64,000 nt of DNA, from contig NZ_MSXW01000061.1 of assembly GCF_001945445.1 (NCBI RefSeq), positions 441,346 to 505,345 on the forward strand. The letters are read 5' to 3'. This document shows positions 47,644 to 55,222 of this stretch, piece after piece. The translations under genes and the position numbers were made by a program. A model generated the notes under the pieces. That model was not told the origin of the DNA, did no database searches, and was given only the letters and a program-made list of their open reading frames with translations. Each line of letters opens with the position of its first letter. Position 1 is the stretch's first letter. This DNA is from Pseudomonas sp. PA27(2017). GTDB taxonomy: Bacteria > Pseudomonadota > Gammaproteobacteria > Pseudomonadales > Pseudomonadaceae.

Positions 47644-48433
47644 CTTTGGCGAGCTCCTGTATGAAATGCTGATGCAGATGATCGTTGAGTTTGCGCGACG
47701 CGACCGGCGCCGCGCCCATGGCGGCGAAGTGCGCCGGGTCGATGTCTTCGCCGACGCGCAGGCGGATGTGGAAGCGCCGCGCGGGAATGCGGTACCAGGG
47801 CTCGGCCTTGGTCAGAGTGGTGGGCGATACGCTGATTACCACTGGAGTGATGATTCGCGCGCCGCGCAGGGCGATGGCCGCGGCGCCACGGTGAAACTCC
47901 GGTGCATGGCCGGGCGTGGTGCGCGTGCCTTCCGGGAAGATCACCAGGGTCTGGCCCTGCTGCAGTGCGCCGGCGGCTTCGTCGAGCATGTCCATGCTGC
48001 CGCTGTTGCTGATGTAGCCGGCCGAACGGATCGGCCCGCGCATGCAGGGGTTGTCCCACAGGCTTTGCTTGACCACGCAGTTGGTGTCGCGGGTGAAGGC
48101 GATGGTCACCACCACATCGATCAGCGAGGGATGGTTGGCGATGATCATCTGCCCCGGGCGGCCCAGGCGCTCGGCACCCTCGACCTCATAGGTGAGCACG
48201 CCGCTGCGATACATGAATTCGACGAAGGTGCGAAAGGTCAGGCTGACCACGCGCCGTGCGCGGCGCTGGTGGGCGGCGGCATCGCCAGGCAGCAGCGACA
48301 GCACCGGGAACACCAGAATGCGCAGCAGCACGCCGCCGATGCCGAACAGCGTGAAGCTGGCCGCCGTGGCGATCAGCCGCCACCAGTAGGGCGGGCTGTA
48401 GGGTTTCACAGGCTTTTGCGTGACCAGGTCCAT
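47624..48433 (-). CDS. PlsC-type lysophospholipid acyltransferase (ApeD-type)
   Basis: The 269-residue protein has an N-terminal membrane helix (LIATAASFTLFGIGGVLLRI) and the acyltransferase motif IIANHPSLIDVVVT (NHxxxxD) with the second motif LVIFPEGTRTTPG. It is the acyltransferase that comes second in many aryl polyene operons. Start ATG 48433 overlaps the ApeC-type gene by 28 bases. Confidence 0.86.
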   Translation of the reverse strand: MDLVTQKPVKPYSPPYWWRLIATAASFTLFGIGGVLLRILVFPVLSLLPGDAAAHQRRARRVVSLTFRTFVEFMYRSGVLTYEVEGAERLGRPGQMIIANHPSLIDVVVTIAFTRDTNCVVKQSLWDNPCMRGPIRSAGYISNSGSMDMLDEAAGALQQGQTLVIFPEGTRTTPGHAPEFHRGAAAIALRGARIITPVVISVSPTTLTKAEPWYRIPARRFHIRLRVGEDIDPAHFAAMGAAPVASRKLNDHLHQHFIQELAKDERSTA

Positions 48434-49119
48434 TGGCGCTCTTTCCAGGTGTGTTGGAGGGCTGCGCTGTGCAGGCACAGGCCCTGGATCAGGCTCAGCG
48501 GGTGCGGCCAGGCGCTGCGCGAGCCTGGCGCGTTGTTCAGCTCCAAACTCCAGTCGTCACCGGGCTTGAGCAGCAGAGCCAGCGCATAGGGGAACGGCAC
48601 GTCATCGATGAACGGCGCGTAGGGCTCTGGCTGGGCTTCCTCGCCGATCACCAGCAGCACGGCCGGCGCACCCTCGTCCAGAAAGCTCAGGGCCTCGAGC
48701 ATGGCCATTTCCAGGCCGTCGCCTTCGCCGGCCAGAGCGGTCATCTCGCTAGTGTCGCCACGCATGATCGACCATTGGCCGATGATCGCGTTGTGCACGG
48801 AAAGGCTGAACTGTGTCGGCGACAGCGGTTCTTTAACTGCAAGGTCCTTTAGGATCGCCAGGTTGCGCGGCGTTTCGCCATGCCGCGAAACGAACACGAG
48901 GGGCAGCGCCGAGTGGCCTTCGGCCAATGGCCAGGCAACCTGGAACACCATGCGTGCCAGGCGGCTCAGACGGCGGCGTTGCAGGGCAGGCAGAAAGCCG
49001 ACGTCGGGCTGCTGTCCGCCATCGGGCAGGCGTTCGGGCGCCTTGCTCCAGGCGAGCCAGTCATCCGTACTGTCCAGGCCAGGAGCCCAGGCACGCCATT
49101 GATCTATCCTGAAATGCAT
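48406..49119 (-). CDS. Beta-ketoacyl synthase chain length factor (ApeC-type)
   Basis: The 237-residue protein is a short ketosynthase-like partner (PF13723 type): it has FSLSVHNAIIGQWSIMRGDT, where active ketosynthases continue to a cysteine, but no active-site Cys. ApeC-type factors pair with ApeO and set chain length. It is the first gene of the aryl polyene operon. ATG 49119 gives the family start (MHFRIDQWRAWAPGLDS); an upstream ATG at 49185 is less likely. Confidence 0.82.
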   Translation of the reverse strand: MHFRIDQWRAWAPGLDSTDDWLAWSKAPERLPDGGQQPDVGFLPALQRRRLSRLARMVFQVAWPLAEGHSALPLVFVSRHGETPRNLAILKDLAVKEPLSPTQFSLSVHNAIIGQWSIMRGDTSEMTALAGEGDGLEMAMLEALSFLDEGAPAVLLVIGEEAQPEPYAPFIDDVPFPYALALLLKPGDDWSLELNNAPGSRSAWPHPLSLIQGLCLHSAALQHTWKERQWTWSRKSL

Positions 49120-49318
49120 TTCTAGATGAAACTCTGCTTGGCCCGCCGGGCATTTCCTTGTCTGTACGACTGTCCTGTGCGACAAGAGCCTTGTCGATGG
49201 GGGAGCGATGCTGCGCGGGCATTATCCGGGGGATGGCAAGACCCCGCAAACATTAAGTAGCGATTTTCTGATGGATGACGCGTTTCGCTTGTCACGTATG
49301 ACTGTCACGAGGTTTTGC

Positions 49319-49336
49319 CTAGTATCAATGTACTAG
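49319..49336. promoter_or_regulatory. Palindrome in the divergent gap between the polyene operon and the ParA-like gene
   Basis: CTAGTA-N6-TACTAG is a perfect inverted repeat, three bases before the ribosome site GAAGGGAG of the ParA-like gene. Two GTCACG copies lie just upstream (49291 and 49304). The gap 49120-49354 must hold the promoter of the polyene operon on the other strand. The palindrome could be an operator for one or both, but no regulator gene is seen next to it. Confidence 0.35.
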
Positions 49337-49354
49337 TGGAGAAGGGAGATTCGA

Positions 49355-50125
49355 ATGAGGCGCGTGGTATTCAACCAGAAAGGTGGCGTGGGCAAATCCA
49401 GCATTGCCTGCAATCTCGCTGCGGTCAGTGCATCGCAAGGGTACCGAACGCTGCTGGTCGATCTCGATGCTCAGGCCAATTCATCCCATTACCTGACCGG
49501 GCTGACGGGTGATGACATTCCCATGGGCATCGCCGATTTCTTCAAGCAGACGCTGTCCAGCGGGCCGTTCGCCAAGAAGGGCAAGGTGGATATCTACGAG
49601 ACGCCCTTCGAGAACCTGCACGTAATCACCGCCACGCCCGAGCTGGCCGAGCTGCAACCCAAGCTCGAGCAGAAACACAAGATCAACAAGCTACGCAAAC
49701 TGCTCGAGGAATTGTCCGAGGACTATGAGCAGATCTACCTGGATACGCCGCCTGCGCTGAATTTCTATACGGTATCTGCATTGATCGCAGCTGATCGCGT
49801 ACTGATTCCCTTCGATTGCGACACCTTTTCGCGCAATGCCCTGTACGGTCTGCTGCGCGAGATCGACGAGTTGAAGGAAGACCACAACGAAGCGCTGCAG
49901 GTCGAGGGCATCGTGGTCAATCAGTTCCAGCCCCGCGCCTCGCTGCCGCAGCAACTGCTCGACGAGCTGGTGGGCGAAGGCCTGCCGGTGCTGCCGGTGA
50001 ACCTGATGAGTTCGGTGAAGATGCGCGAATCCCACCAGGCCTGCATGCCGCTGATCTACCTCGACCCGCGCCACAAGCTGACCCAACAGTACGTCGAGTT
50101 GCACAACCTGCTGCAGCGCAGCTGA
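49355..50125 (+). CDS. ParA/MinD-family ATPase, stand-alone
   Basis: The 256-residue P-loop ATPase begins MRRVVFNQKGGVGKSSIACN with a deviant Walker A typical of ParA and contains TLLVDLDAQANSS and IYLDTPPALNFYT. No ParB or chemotaxis cargo gene accompanies it. P. aeruginosa has a ParA-like gene followed by UspA in the same order, so this restores core synteny after the pigment locus. Its cargo is unknown. Confidence 0.88.
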   Translation: MRRVVFNQKGGVGKSSIACNLAAVSASQGYRTLLVDLDAQANSSHYLTGLTGDDIPMGIADFFKQTLSSGPFAKKGKVDIYETPFENLHVITATPELAELQPKLEQKHKINKLRKLLEELSEDYEQIYLDTPPALNFYTVSALIAADRVLIPFDCDTFSRNALYGLLREIDELKEDHNEALQVEGIVVNQFQPRASLPQQLLDELVGEGLPVLPVNLMSSVKMRESHQACMPLIYLDPRHKLTQQYVELHNLLQRS

Positions 50126-50138
50126 TCCAAGCATCCCT

Positions 50139-50211
50139 GGGTATCGCTGCGCTCAACCGCAGGCTAGGGCCTTATCCCTTCCGTAGCCCGGTGTTGAGCG
50201 CAGCGATACCC
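50139..50211. repeat. Perfect 19-bp inverted repeat between convergent genes
   Basis: GGGTATCGCTGCGCTCAAC (50139-50157) and its exact complement (50193-50211) flank a 35-base spacer. Sequences of this type (GTTGAGCGCAGCGATACCC) recur between genes in many proteobacteria. It may also act as a bidirectional terminator, although no T run follows. Confidence 0.6.
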
Positions 50212-50221
50212 GGGTTCGTGA

Positions 50222-51019
50222 CTAGCGCACCACGAACACGTCGCACGGCGCCTTGTGCAGGAAGTGCTGGGCCAGGCTGCCGAGTAGCGCCTGGCTCAGC
50301 GCGCCGCGACCATGGCTGCCAAGTACCAGCAGGTCGCTGCAGCGGGCCCTGAGCTGCTCCTGCAGGCAGCGCAGGATGCCGCCCTGATGCACGGCGTGGC
50401 TGATCGTCGGGCCGGCCGCCGGCAGTTTCTGCGCTTCGTCCGTCAACAGTTGGTCGATCAGTGCCTGCTGAATCTGCAACTGGTTGTCGACCTGTTCGCG
50501 GCTGCCCTTGTCCGGCTCGAACACGTGAACGGCGTGCAGCTCGGCGCTTTGCGGGAGTAGCTCGTGGGCGCCGGCCAGGGCGCTGCAGGCGCACAGCGAG
50601 AAGTCTATGGCCGCCACCGCCTGCCGATAGGGGCCTGAACTCGGGTGGGCGACCAGTAACAGTGGCACTGGGCAGTTGCGGGCAATGCGATCCAGGCTGG
50701 TGCCGGAAAAGAACTCGTGGCGTTCCAGATGCCCGCCCAGCACCAGCAGGTCGTAGTCGCTTTCCTGCAAATGCTGCAGCACCACTTCCGAAGGCTTGCC
50801 ACTGCGCAAGTGCAGGGCGCTGCCCGGTGGCGCGTATTGGCTGATGCTGGCGTCCAGCACCTGTCGCGACTGGTCGTGGGCCTGCTCGCTCGCGGCGGGG
50901 TCGAGTACGTGCAACACGCTCAGACGCGCGCCGTGCTGCTGCGCCAGTTGCGCCGCCCGGCGCAACGCCAGGTCGGCCGTGCCCCGCAGGTCATGGGCGA
51001 TCAGAATGTGCTTGAACAT
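50222..51019 (-). CDS. Tandem universal stress protein UspA
   Basis: The 265-residue protein is two Usp domains in tandem. The first starts MFKHILIAHDLRGTADLALR, the second at QAVAAIDFSLCACSA; the ATP-binding type motif LLVLGSHGRGALSQALLGSL near the end has the GxxGxG(S) spacing, while the first domain has a shorter version (VLGGHLERHEFFSG). ATG 51019 gives the usual start; the open frame upstream is longer. Usp proteins are cytoplasmic and induced in stationary phase. Confidence 0.88.
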   Translation of the reverse strand: MFKHILIAHDLRGTADLALRRAAQLAQQHGARLSVLHVLDPAASEQAHDQSRQVLDASISQYAPPGSALHLRSGKPSEVVLQHLQESDYDLLVLGGHLERHEFFSGTSLDRIARNCPVPLLLVAHPSSGPYRQAVAAIDFSLCACSALAGAHELLPQSAELHAVHVFEPDKGSREQVDNQLQIQQALIDQLLTDEAQKLPAAGPTISHAVHQGGILRCLQEQLRARCSDLLVLGSHGRGALSQALLGSLAQHFLHKAPCDVFVVR

Positions 51020-51132
51020 GGCGCCTCCTGCCGTGTTGTTACCGGGCTTTACGCCACGATCATCCTTCCTTGGATTAGTCGGCTTTTTGACCGGTGGCAA
51101 GGTCAGGTGTCAGCCGGCTCGCTGCGGCTCAC

Positions 51133-51567
51133 TCAAACGCCCTGGGCGTTCAGCCAGGCGAGCAGTTGCGGCAGGGGCAGGGCGCCGCTTTGCCTGGCGA
51201 CTTCCCGGCCGTCGCGAAACAGGATCAGGCTGGGAATCGAGCGGATGCCCAGCTGCGCAGACAACTGCGGATTGGCTTCGCTGTCCAGCTTGCCCAGGCG
51301 GCAGCGGGTACGCAGTTCGCCAGCCGCCTGGGTGAAGGTCGGCGCGAAGCTGCGGCACGGGCCGCACCAAGCGGCCCAGACATCGACCAGCAGCGGCAGG
51401 TCGCCCTTGAGCTGGCTGGCGAAGTTGCCCTGGTCGAGTTCGAACGGTGCGCCCGGCAAAACCTCGGTTTTGCAGTGGCCGCAGCGCGGTGCTTCGCCCA
51501 GGCGCGCCACGGGAATGCGGTTGAGGCTGCTGCAACTGGGGCAGGGGATGATCGCTGAGTCACTCAT
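51133..51567 (-). CDS. trxC: Thioredoxin 2 (TrxC)
   Basis: The 144-residue protein has an N-terminal zinc ribbon with CPSC and CGHC, followed by a thioredoxin domain with the active site AAWCGPCRSFAP and the cis-proline IRSIPSLILF. TrxC reduces disulfides in the cytoplasm, especially under oxidative stress. ATG 51567 is taken as start (MSDSAIIPCPSC); an ATG six codons upstream is possible. Confidence 0.93.
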   Translation of the reverse strand: MSDSAIIPCPSCSSLNRIPVARLGEAPRCGHCKTEVLPGAPFELDQGNFASQLKGDLPLLVDVWAAWCGPCRSFAPTFTQAAGELRTRCRLGKLDSEANPQLSAQLGIRSIPSLILFRDGREVARQSGALPLPQLLAWLNAQGV

Positions 51568-51711
51568 GACGGGCTCCGAATGCAAGGATGTCGGCCCGAA
51601 GCCTATGGACTATGGCGCGCCATCGCAAGGTACGCACAATGGCGGACGGTGCCGGCGTTTTTGCCGGGCGGGGGTTATGATGAGTCGTTTGCGGCGGCCC
51701 GGGAGGCGAGC

Positions 51712-53166
51712 ATGAAGGCGGTGAAAAGAGGGCTGCGCCTGGGCGGCCTGGTGGTGGCGGTGATCGCGCTGACGTTCTTCGGTCTGCGTATCTACGACGC
51801 CCACAACAAACCGGATCTAGGCGCCTGGCACACCTTCGTGCCGCGGGAGCTGAGCGCCGACGAGCTCGATGCCGCCAGCTGGCAGGATTATCTACTCGCC
51901 GAACAGGCCCTGTTCGCAGCACTACCCGGCAATGTCTACCAGCGCCTGGACGATGCCGAGCGAGTGCCGGACAACCGCTATTTCGCCGACAGCCCGCTCA
52001 ACGCCTCGCGTTTCGAGTGGGACTGGAACCGTTCCTACGTGCTCGAGCCCGAGGGCAAGCCCAAAGGTGCTGCGGTGATGTTGCACGGGCTGACCGACTC
52101 GCCCTACAGTCTGCGGCACATCGCCCGGCTGTATCGCGATGCCGGTTTCGTGGTGGTCGGGCTGCGCCTGCCCGGGCATGGCACCACGCCCGGGGCGCTG
52201 ACCCGCGTGACCTGGCAGGACTGGCTCGCTGCGACCCGCCTGGCAGTACGCGAAGCGGCACGACTGACCGCGCCGGGCGACGAGTTGCAACTGGTCGGCT
52301 ATTCGGCCGGAGGCGGCCTGGCGCTCAAGTACGCCCTCGATGCCCTGGGCAACGAGGAGCTGGCCCGCCCGACACGCCTGACGCTGATTTCGCCGATGAT
52401 CGGTGTGGCCGGCTACGCCCGTTTCGCCGGGCTGGCCGGCTTGCCGGCGGTGTTCCCGGCATTCGCCAAGGCGGCCTGGCTGGATGTGCTGCCCGAGTAC
52501 AACCCATTCAAATACAACTCCTTCGCCCTCAATGCGGCGCGGCAGTCGTACCTGTTCACCGCCGCGCTGCAGGAACAGATCGCCGTGCTCGCCGGGCGCA
52601 ATGCCCTGAGCGAGCTGGCGCCGGTGCTCACTTTCCAGTCGCTGGTCGATTACACCGTGAGCACCCCGGCCGTGGTCGATTCTCTGTATGCACAGCTGCC
52701 AGCCAACGGCAGCGAGCTGGTGCTGTTCGACCTCAACCGTTTCGTCGATTTCGGGCCGCTGCTGGGCGCCCATGCCAAGTCGCCAGAGGACCTGCTGCCG
52801 GCTGCGCCGCGGCGCTATCGCACCACGCTGATCGGCAATGTGTCACCCGACACCCTGGATGCTGCCGCGCGGACCCTCGAGGCTGGCGCCACCGAGGAGC
52901 AGCTCAGGCCCATCGGCCTGGCCTTCCCGCGTGAGGTGTTCTCGCTGTCACACGTCGCCCTGCCATTTCCGCTGAGCGATTCGCTGTATGGGCTGCAGCC
53001 TGACGAGCCGGAGGATTACGGCGTGCACCTCGGCGCGCTGTCGGTGCGTGGCGAGCGCGGTGTGCTGCTGGTGAGCATGGAGGCGCTGCAGCGGGTGACC
53101 TCGAACCCGTTCTATCCCTACATGATCGAGCGGCTGCGCGAGCATGGGGGATTGCGGGCGTATTAG
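51712..53166 (+). CDS. Membrane-anchored alpha/beta hydrolase
   Basis: The 484-residue protein has one N-terminal membrane helix (LGGLVVAVIALTFFGLRIYD) and an alpha/beta hydrolase domain with oxyanion region VMLHGLTDSPYSLRH, LRLPGHGTTPGAL and nucleophile elbow LVGYSAGGGLAL. The catalytic acid and histidine cannot be fixed without alignment; LSHVALPFP near the end is a candidate for the His. It may be a carboxylesterase or lipase-like enzyme facing the periplasm. ATG 51712 has GGGAGGCGAG upstream. Confidence 0.85.
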   Translation: MKAVKRGLRLGGLVVAVIALTFFGLRIYDAHNKPDLGAWHTFVPRELSADELDAASWQDYLLAEQALFAALPGNVYQRLDDAERVPDNRYFADSPLNASRFEWDWNRSYVLEPEGKPKGAAVMLHGLTDSPYSLRHIARLYRDAGFVVVGLRLPGHGTTPGALTRVTWQDWLAATRLAVREAARLTAPGDELQLVGYSAGGGLALKYALDALGNEELARPTRLTLISPMIGVAGYARFAGLAGLPAVFPAFAKAAWLDVLPEYNPFKYNSFALNAARQSYLFTAALQEQIAVLAGRNALSELAPVLTFQSLVDYTVSTPAVVDSLYAQLPANGSELVLFDLNRFVDFGPLLGAHAKSPEDLLPAAPRRYRTTLIGNVSPDTLDAAARTLEAGATEEQLRPIGLAFPREVFSLSHVALPFPLSDSLYGLQPDEPEDYGVHLGALSVRGERGVLLVSMEALQRVTSNPFYPYMIERLREHGGLRAY

Positions 53167-53254
53167 CTGATTTATGGAGAAATGCGCTCCCACAATTACA
53201 GCGTTAACCTCGTCTCCCGCATTCAGCCATTTATCTGTGTCCTAGAGCGGGGTA

Positions 53255-54991
53255 TCAGGCGTTCGGCTGCTCCTCGGCCGCATCACCCTTGTCCTTCTTT
53301 TCCTTGACCACGAAATAGAACTCTTCGCCGTGCTTCACCGCGCCGTAGAGCACGGCCTTTTCGATCAGCTCGCTGCCGCGCAGGTCGCGCAGCATCATCG
53401 GGTCCTTGCGCAGGTCGCGGTACAGGGCGATGCAGAGCAGGGCCATCACCACCACGAAGGGCAGCGCCACCACGATGGTCAGGTTCTGCAGGCCGGTGAG
53501 GGCCGCGCCCGGATCGCTCGGGTCGCCGATGGCCAGCATGATCGCGGCCACCGCGCCGGTCAGCGCACCCCAGAAGATCATGGTGCCGCGCGAGGGCTCG
53601 GTGGTGCCGTGTTCGGACAGCGTGCCCATCACCAGCGACGCCGCGTCGGCGCCGGAGACGAAGAAGATGCCCACCAGGATCATCACCAGCACCGAGCTGA
53701 TGGAGATGAACGGGTAGCTTTCCAGCAGCTCGTACAGGGCTATGTTGCTGTCTACCGCGCCGTTGGTCAGGGTGAACACGCCTTCGCGCAGCGCGTCGAT
53801 GCCGGCGCCGCCGAAGATCACGAACCACACCAGGCTGACCAGGCTCGGCACCAGCAGCACGCCGGTTACGAACTGGCGAATGGTGCGGCCGCGGCTGATG
53901 CGGGCGATGAACATGCCCACGAACGGCGTCCAGGAAATCCACCAGGCCCAGTAGAACACGGTCCAGCTGGACAGCCAGCTGTCCATGCTGTCGCCGCCGC
54001 TGGCGTTGGTGCGCGCCATCATTTCCGGAAGCATGTTGATGTAGTCGCCCAGGGAGGTCGGCAGCAGGTTGAGCATCAGCAGGGTCGGGCCGGCGACGAA
54101 CACGAAAGCGGCCAGCAGCAGGGCCAGCACCATGTTGGTGTTGGACAGCCACTGGATGCCCTTGTCGATGCCCGACACCGCCGAAGCCACGAAGGCGACG
54201 GTCAGCAGGGTGATCAGGCCGATGTAGAACAGCTTGCCGGGTTCCTCGACCCAGCCGTTGTACTCCAGCCCACCGGCGATCTGCAGGGCACCAAGGCCCA
54301 GCGAAGCGGCCGAGCCGAACAGCGTGGCGAAGATCGCCATCATGTCGATGGCGCGGCCGATCGGGCCGTTGGCGTGCTCGCCCATCAGCGGCCTGAAGGC
54401 TGCCGAGATCAGCTGCGAGCGGCCGCGGCGAAAGGTGCCGTAGGCGATCGCCAGGCCGACGATGGCGTACATCGCCCAGGGATGCAGGCTCCAGTGGAAC
54501 AGCGTGGTCGCCATGGCCACCTGCATGGCGGCGTTGGTCTGCGCCTCGGCGGTGCCCGGCGGCGGGCTGACGTAATGGGACAGCGGCTCGGCCACGCCAA
54601 AGAACATCAGGCCGATGCCCATGCCGGCGCTGAACATCATGGCGATCCATGAGGTGGTGCGAAATTCCGGCTCTTCGCCGTCTTTGCCGAGGGGGATCTT
54701 GCCGTAGCGACTGGCCGCCAGCCACAGTACGAAGACCACGAAGATGGTCGAGGTGAGCACGAAGAACCAGCCGAAATTGACGATGACCCAGCTCTGCGCC
54801 GTGGCGGCGCTCTTCGCCAGGCTGGCCTGGTTGAGAAAGCCCCAGGCCACGAAGGCCAGGGCCAGCAGGCTGGTGAAACCGAACACGATCCAGTCCAGCT
54901 TGCCTTCCAGGTAACGGTCTCGCCTGGCTTCCTCCGTCTGTGACGGGTCGGTGATACCAAGCTCCGGTGTTTCATCGCCTTGGGTTGCCAT
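53255..54991 (-). CDS. BCCT-family betaine/choline/carnitine transporter
   Basis: The 578-residue protein with twelve membrane helices has the family's signature TVFYWAWWISWTPFVGMFIA and GMGIGLMFFGVAEPLSHY. It would take up betaine, choline or a related quaternary amine with sodium or protons. The substrate cannot be read from the sequence alone. The C-terminal cytoplasmic tail is rich in charged residues (VKEKKDKGDAAEE). ATG 54991 is preferred over an ATG 14 codons upstream. Confidence 0.9.
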   Translation of the reverse strand: MATQGDETPELGITDPSQTEEARRDRYLEGKLDWIVFGFTSLLALAFVAWGFLNQASLAKSAATAQSWVIVNFGWFFVLTSTIFVVFVLWLAASRYGKIPLGKDGEEPEFRTTSWIAMMFSAGMGIGLMFFGVAEPLSHYVSPPPGTAEAQTNAAMQVAMATTLFHWSLHPWAMYAIVGLAIAYGTFRRGRSQLISAAFRPLMGEHANGPIGRAIDMMAIFATLFGSAASLGLGALQIAGGLEYNGWVEEPGKLFYIGLITLLTVAFVASAVSGIDKGIQWLSNTNMVLALLLAAFVFVAGPTLLMLNLLPTSLGDYINMLPEMMARTNASGGDSMDSWLSSWTVFYWAWWISWTPFVGMFIARISRGRTIRQFVTGVLLVPSLVSLVWFVIFGGAGIDALREGVFTLTNGAVDSNIALYELLESYPFISISSVLVMILVGIFFVSGADAASLVMGTLSEHGTTEPSRGTMIFWGALTGAVAAIMLAIGDPSDPGAALTGLQNLTIVVALPFVVVMALLCIALYRDLRKDPMMLRDLRGSELIEKAVLYGAVKHGEEFYFVVKEKKDKGDAAEEQPNA

Positions 54992-55170
54992 GGCTGCTGA
55001 GTGCCCTCTATGGGTTCTTGTTGGTCTCGTCACGCAAGTTGAGGCATGCCCTGGCCTGTCGCGCTTGCACGGTGCGCGCGAGTTCGCGTGGACGATGATG
55101 CGTACCCACCACTCGCCGCCCCTGTCTGTTAACGCCCCGCGCCGTTCTTGTAACGACCTTTTGCTGTCGC

Positions 55171-55201
55171 AAAAACGAAGAAAGCACCCGAAGGTGCTTT
55201 C
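55171..55201 (-). terminator. Terminator after the OsmC/YcaO gene
   Basis: Read on the minus strand, GAAAGCACC-TTC-GGGTGCTTTC forms a stem followed by a TTCGTTTTT tract. Confidence 0.8.
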
Positions 55202-55222
55202 CCGTTGACGCTTGTGGCTGGC

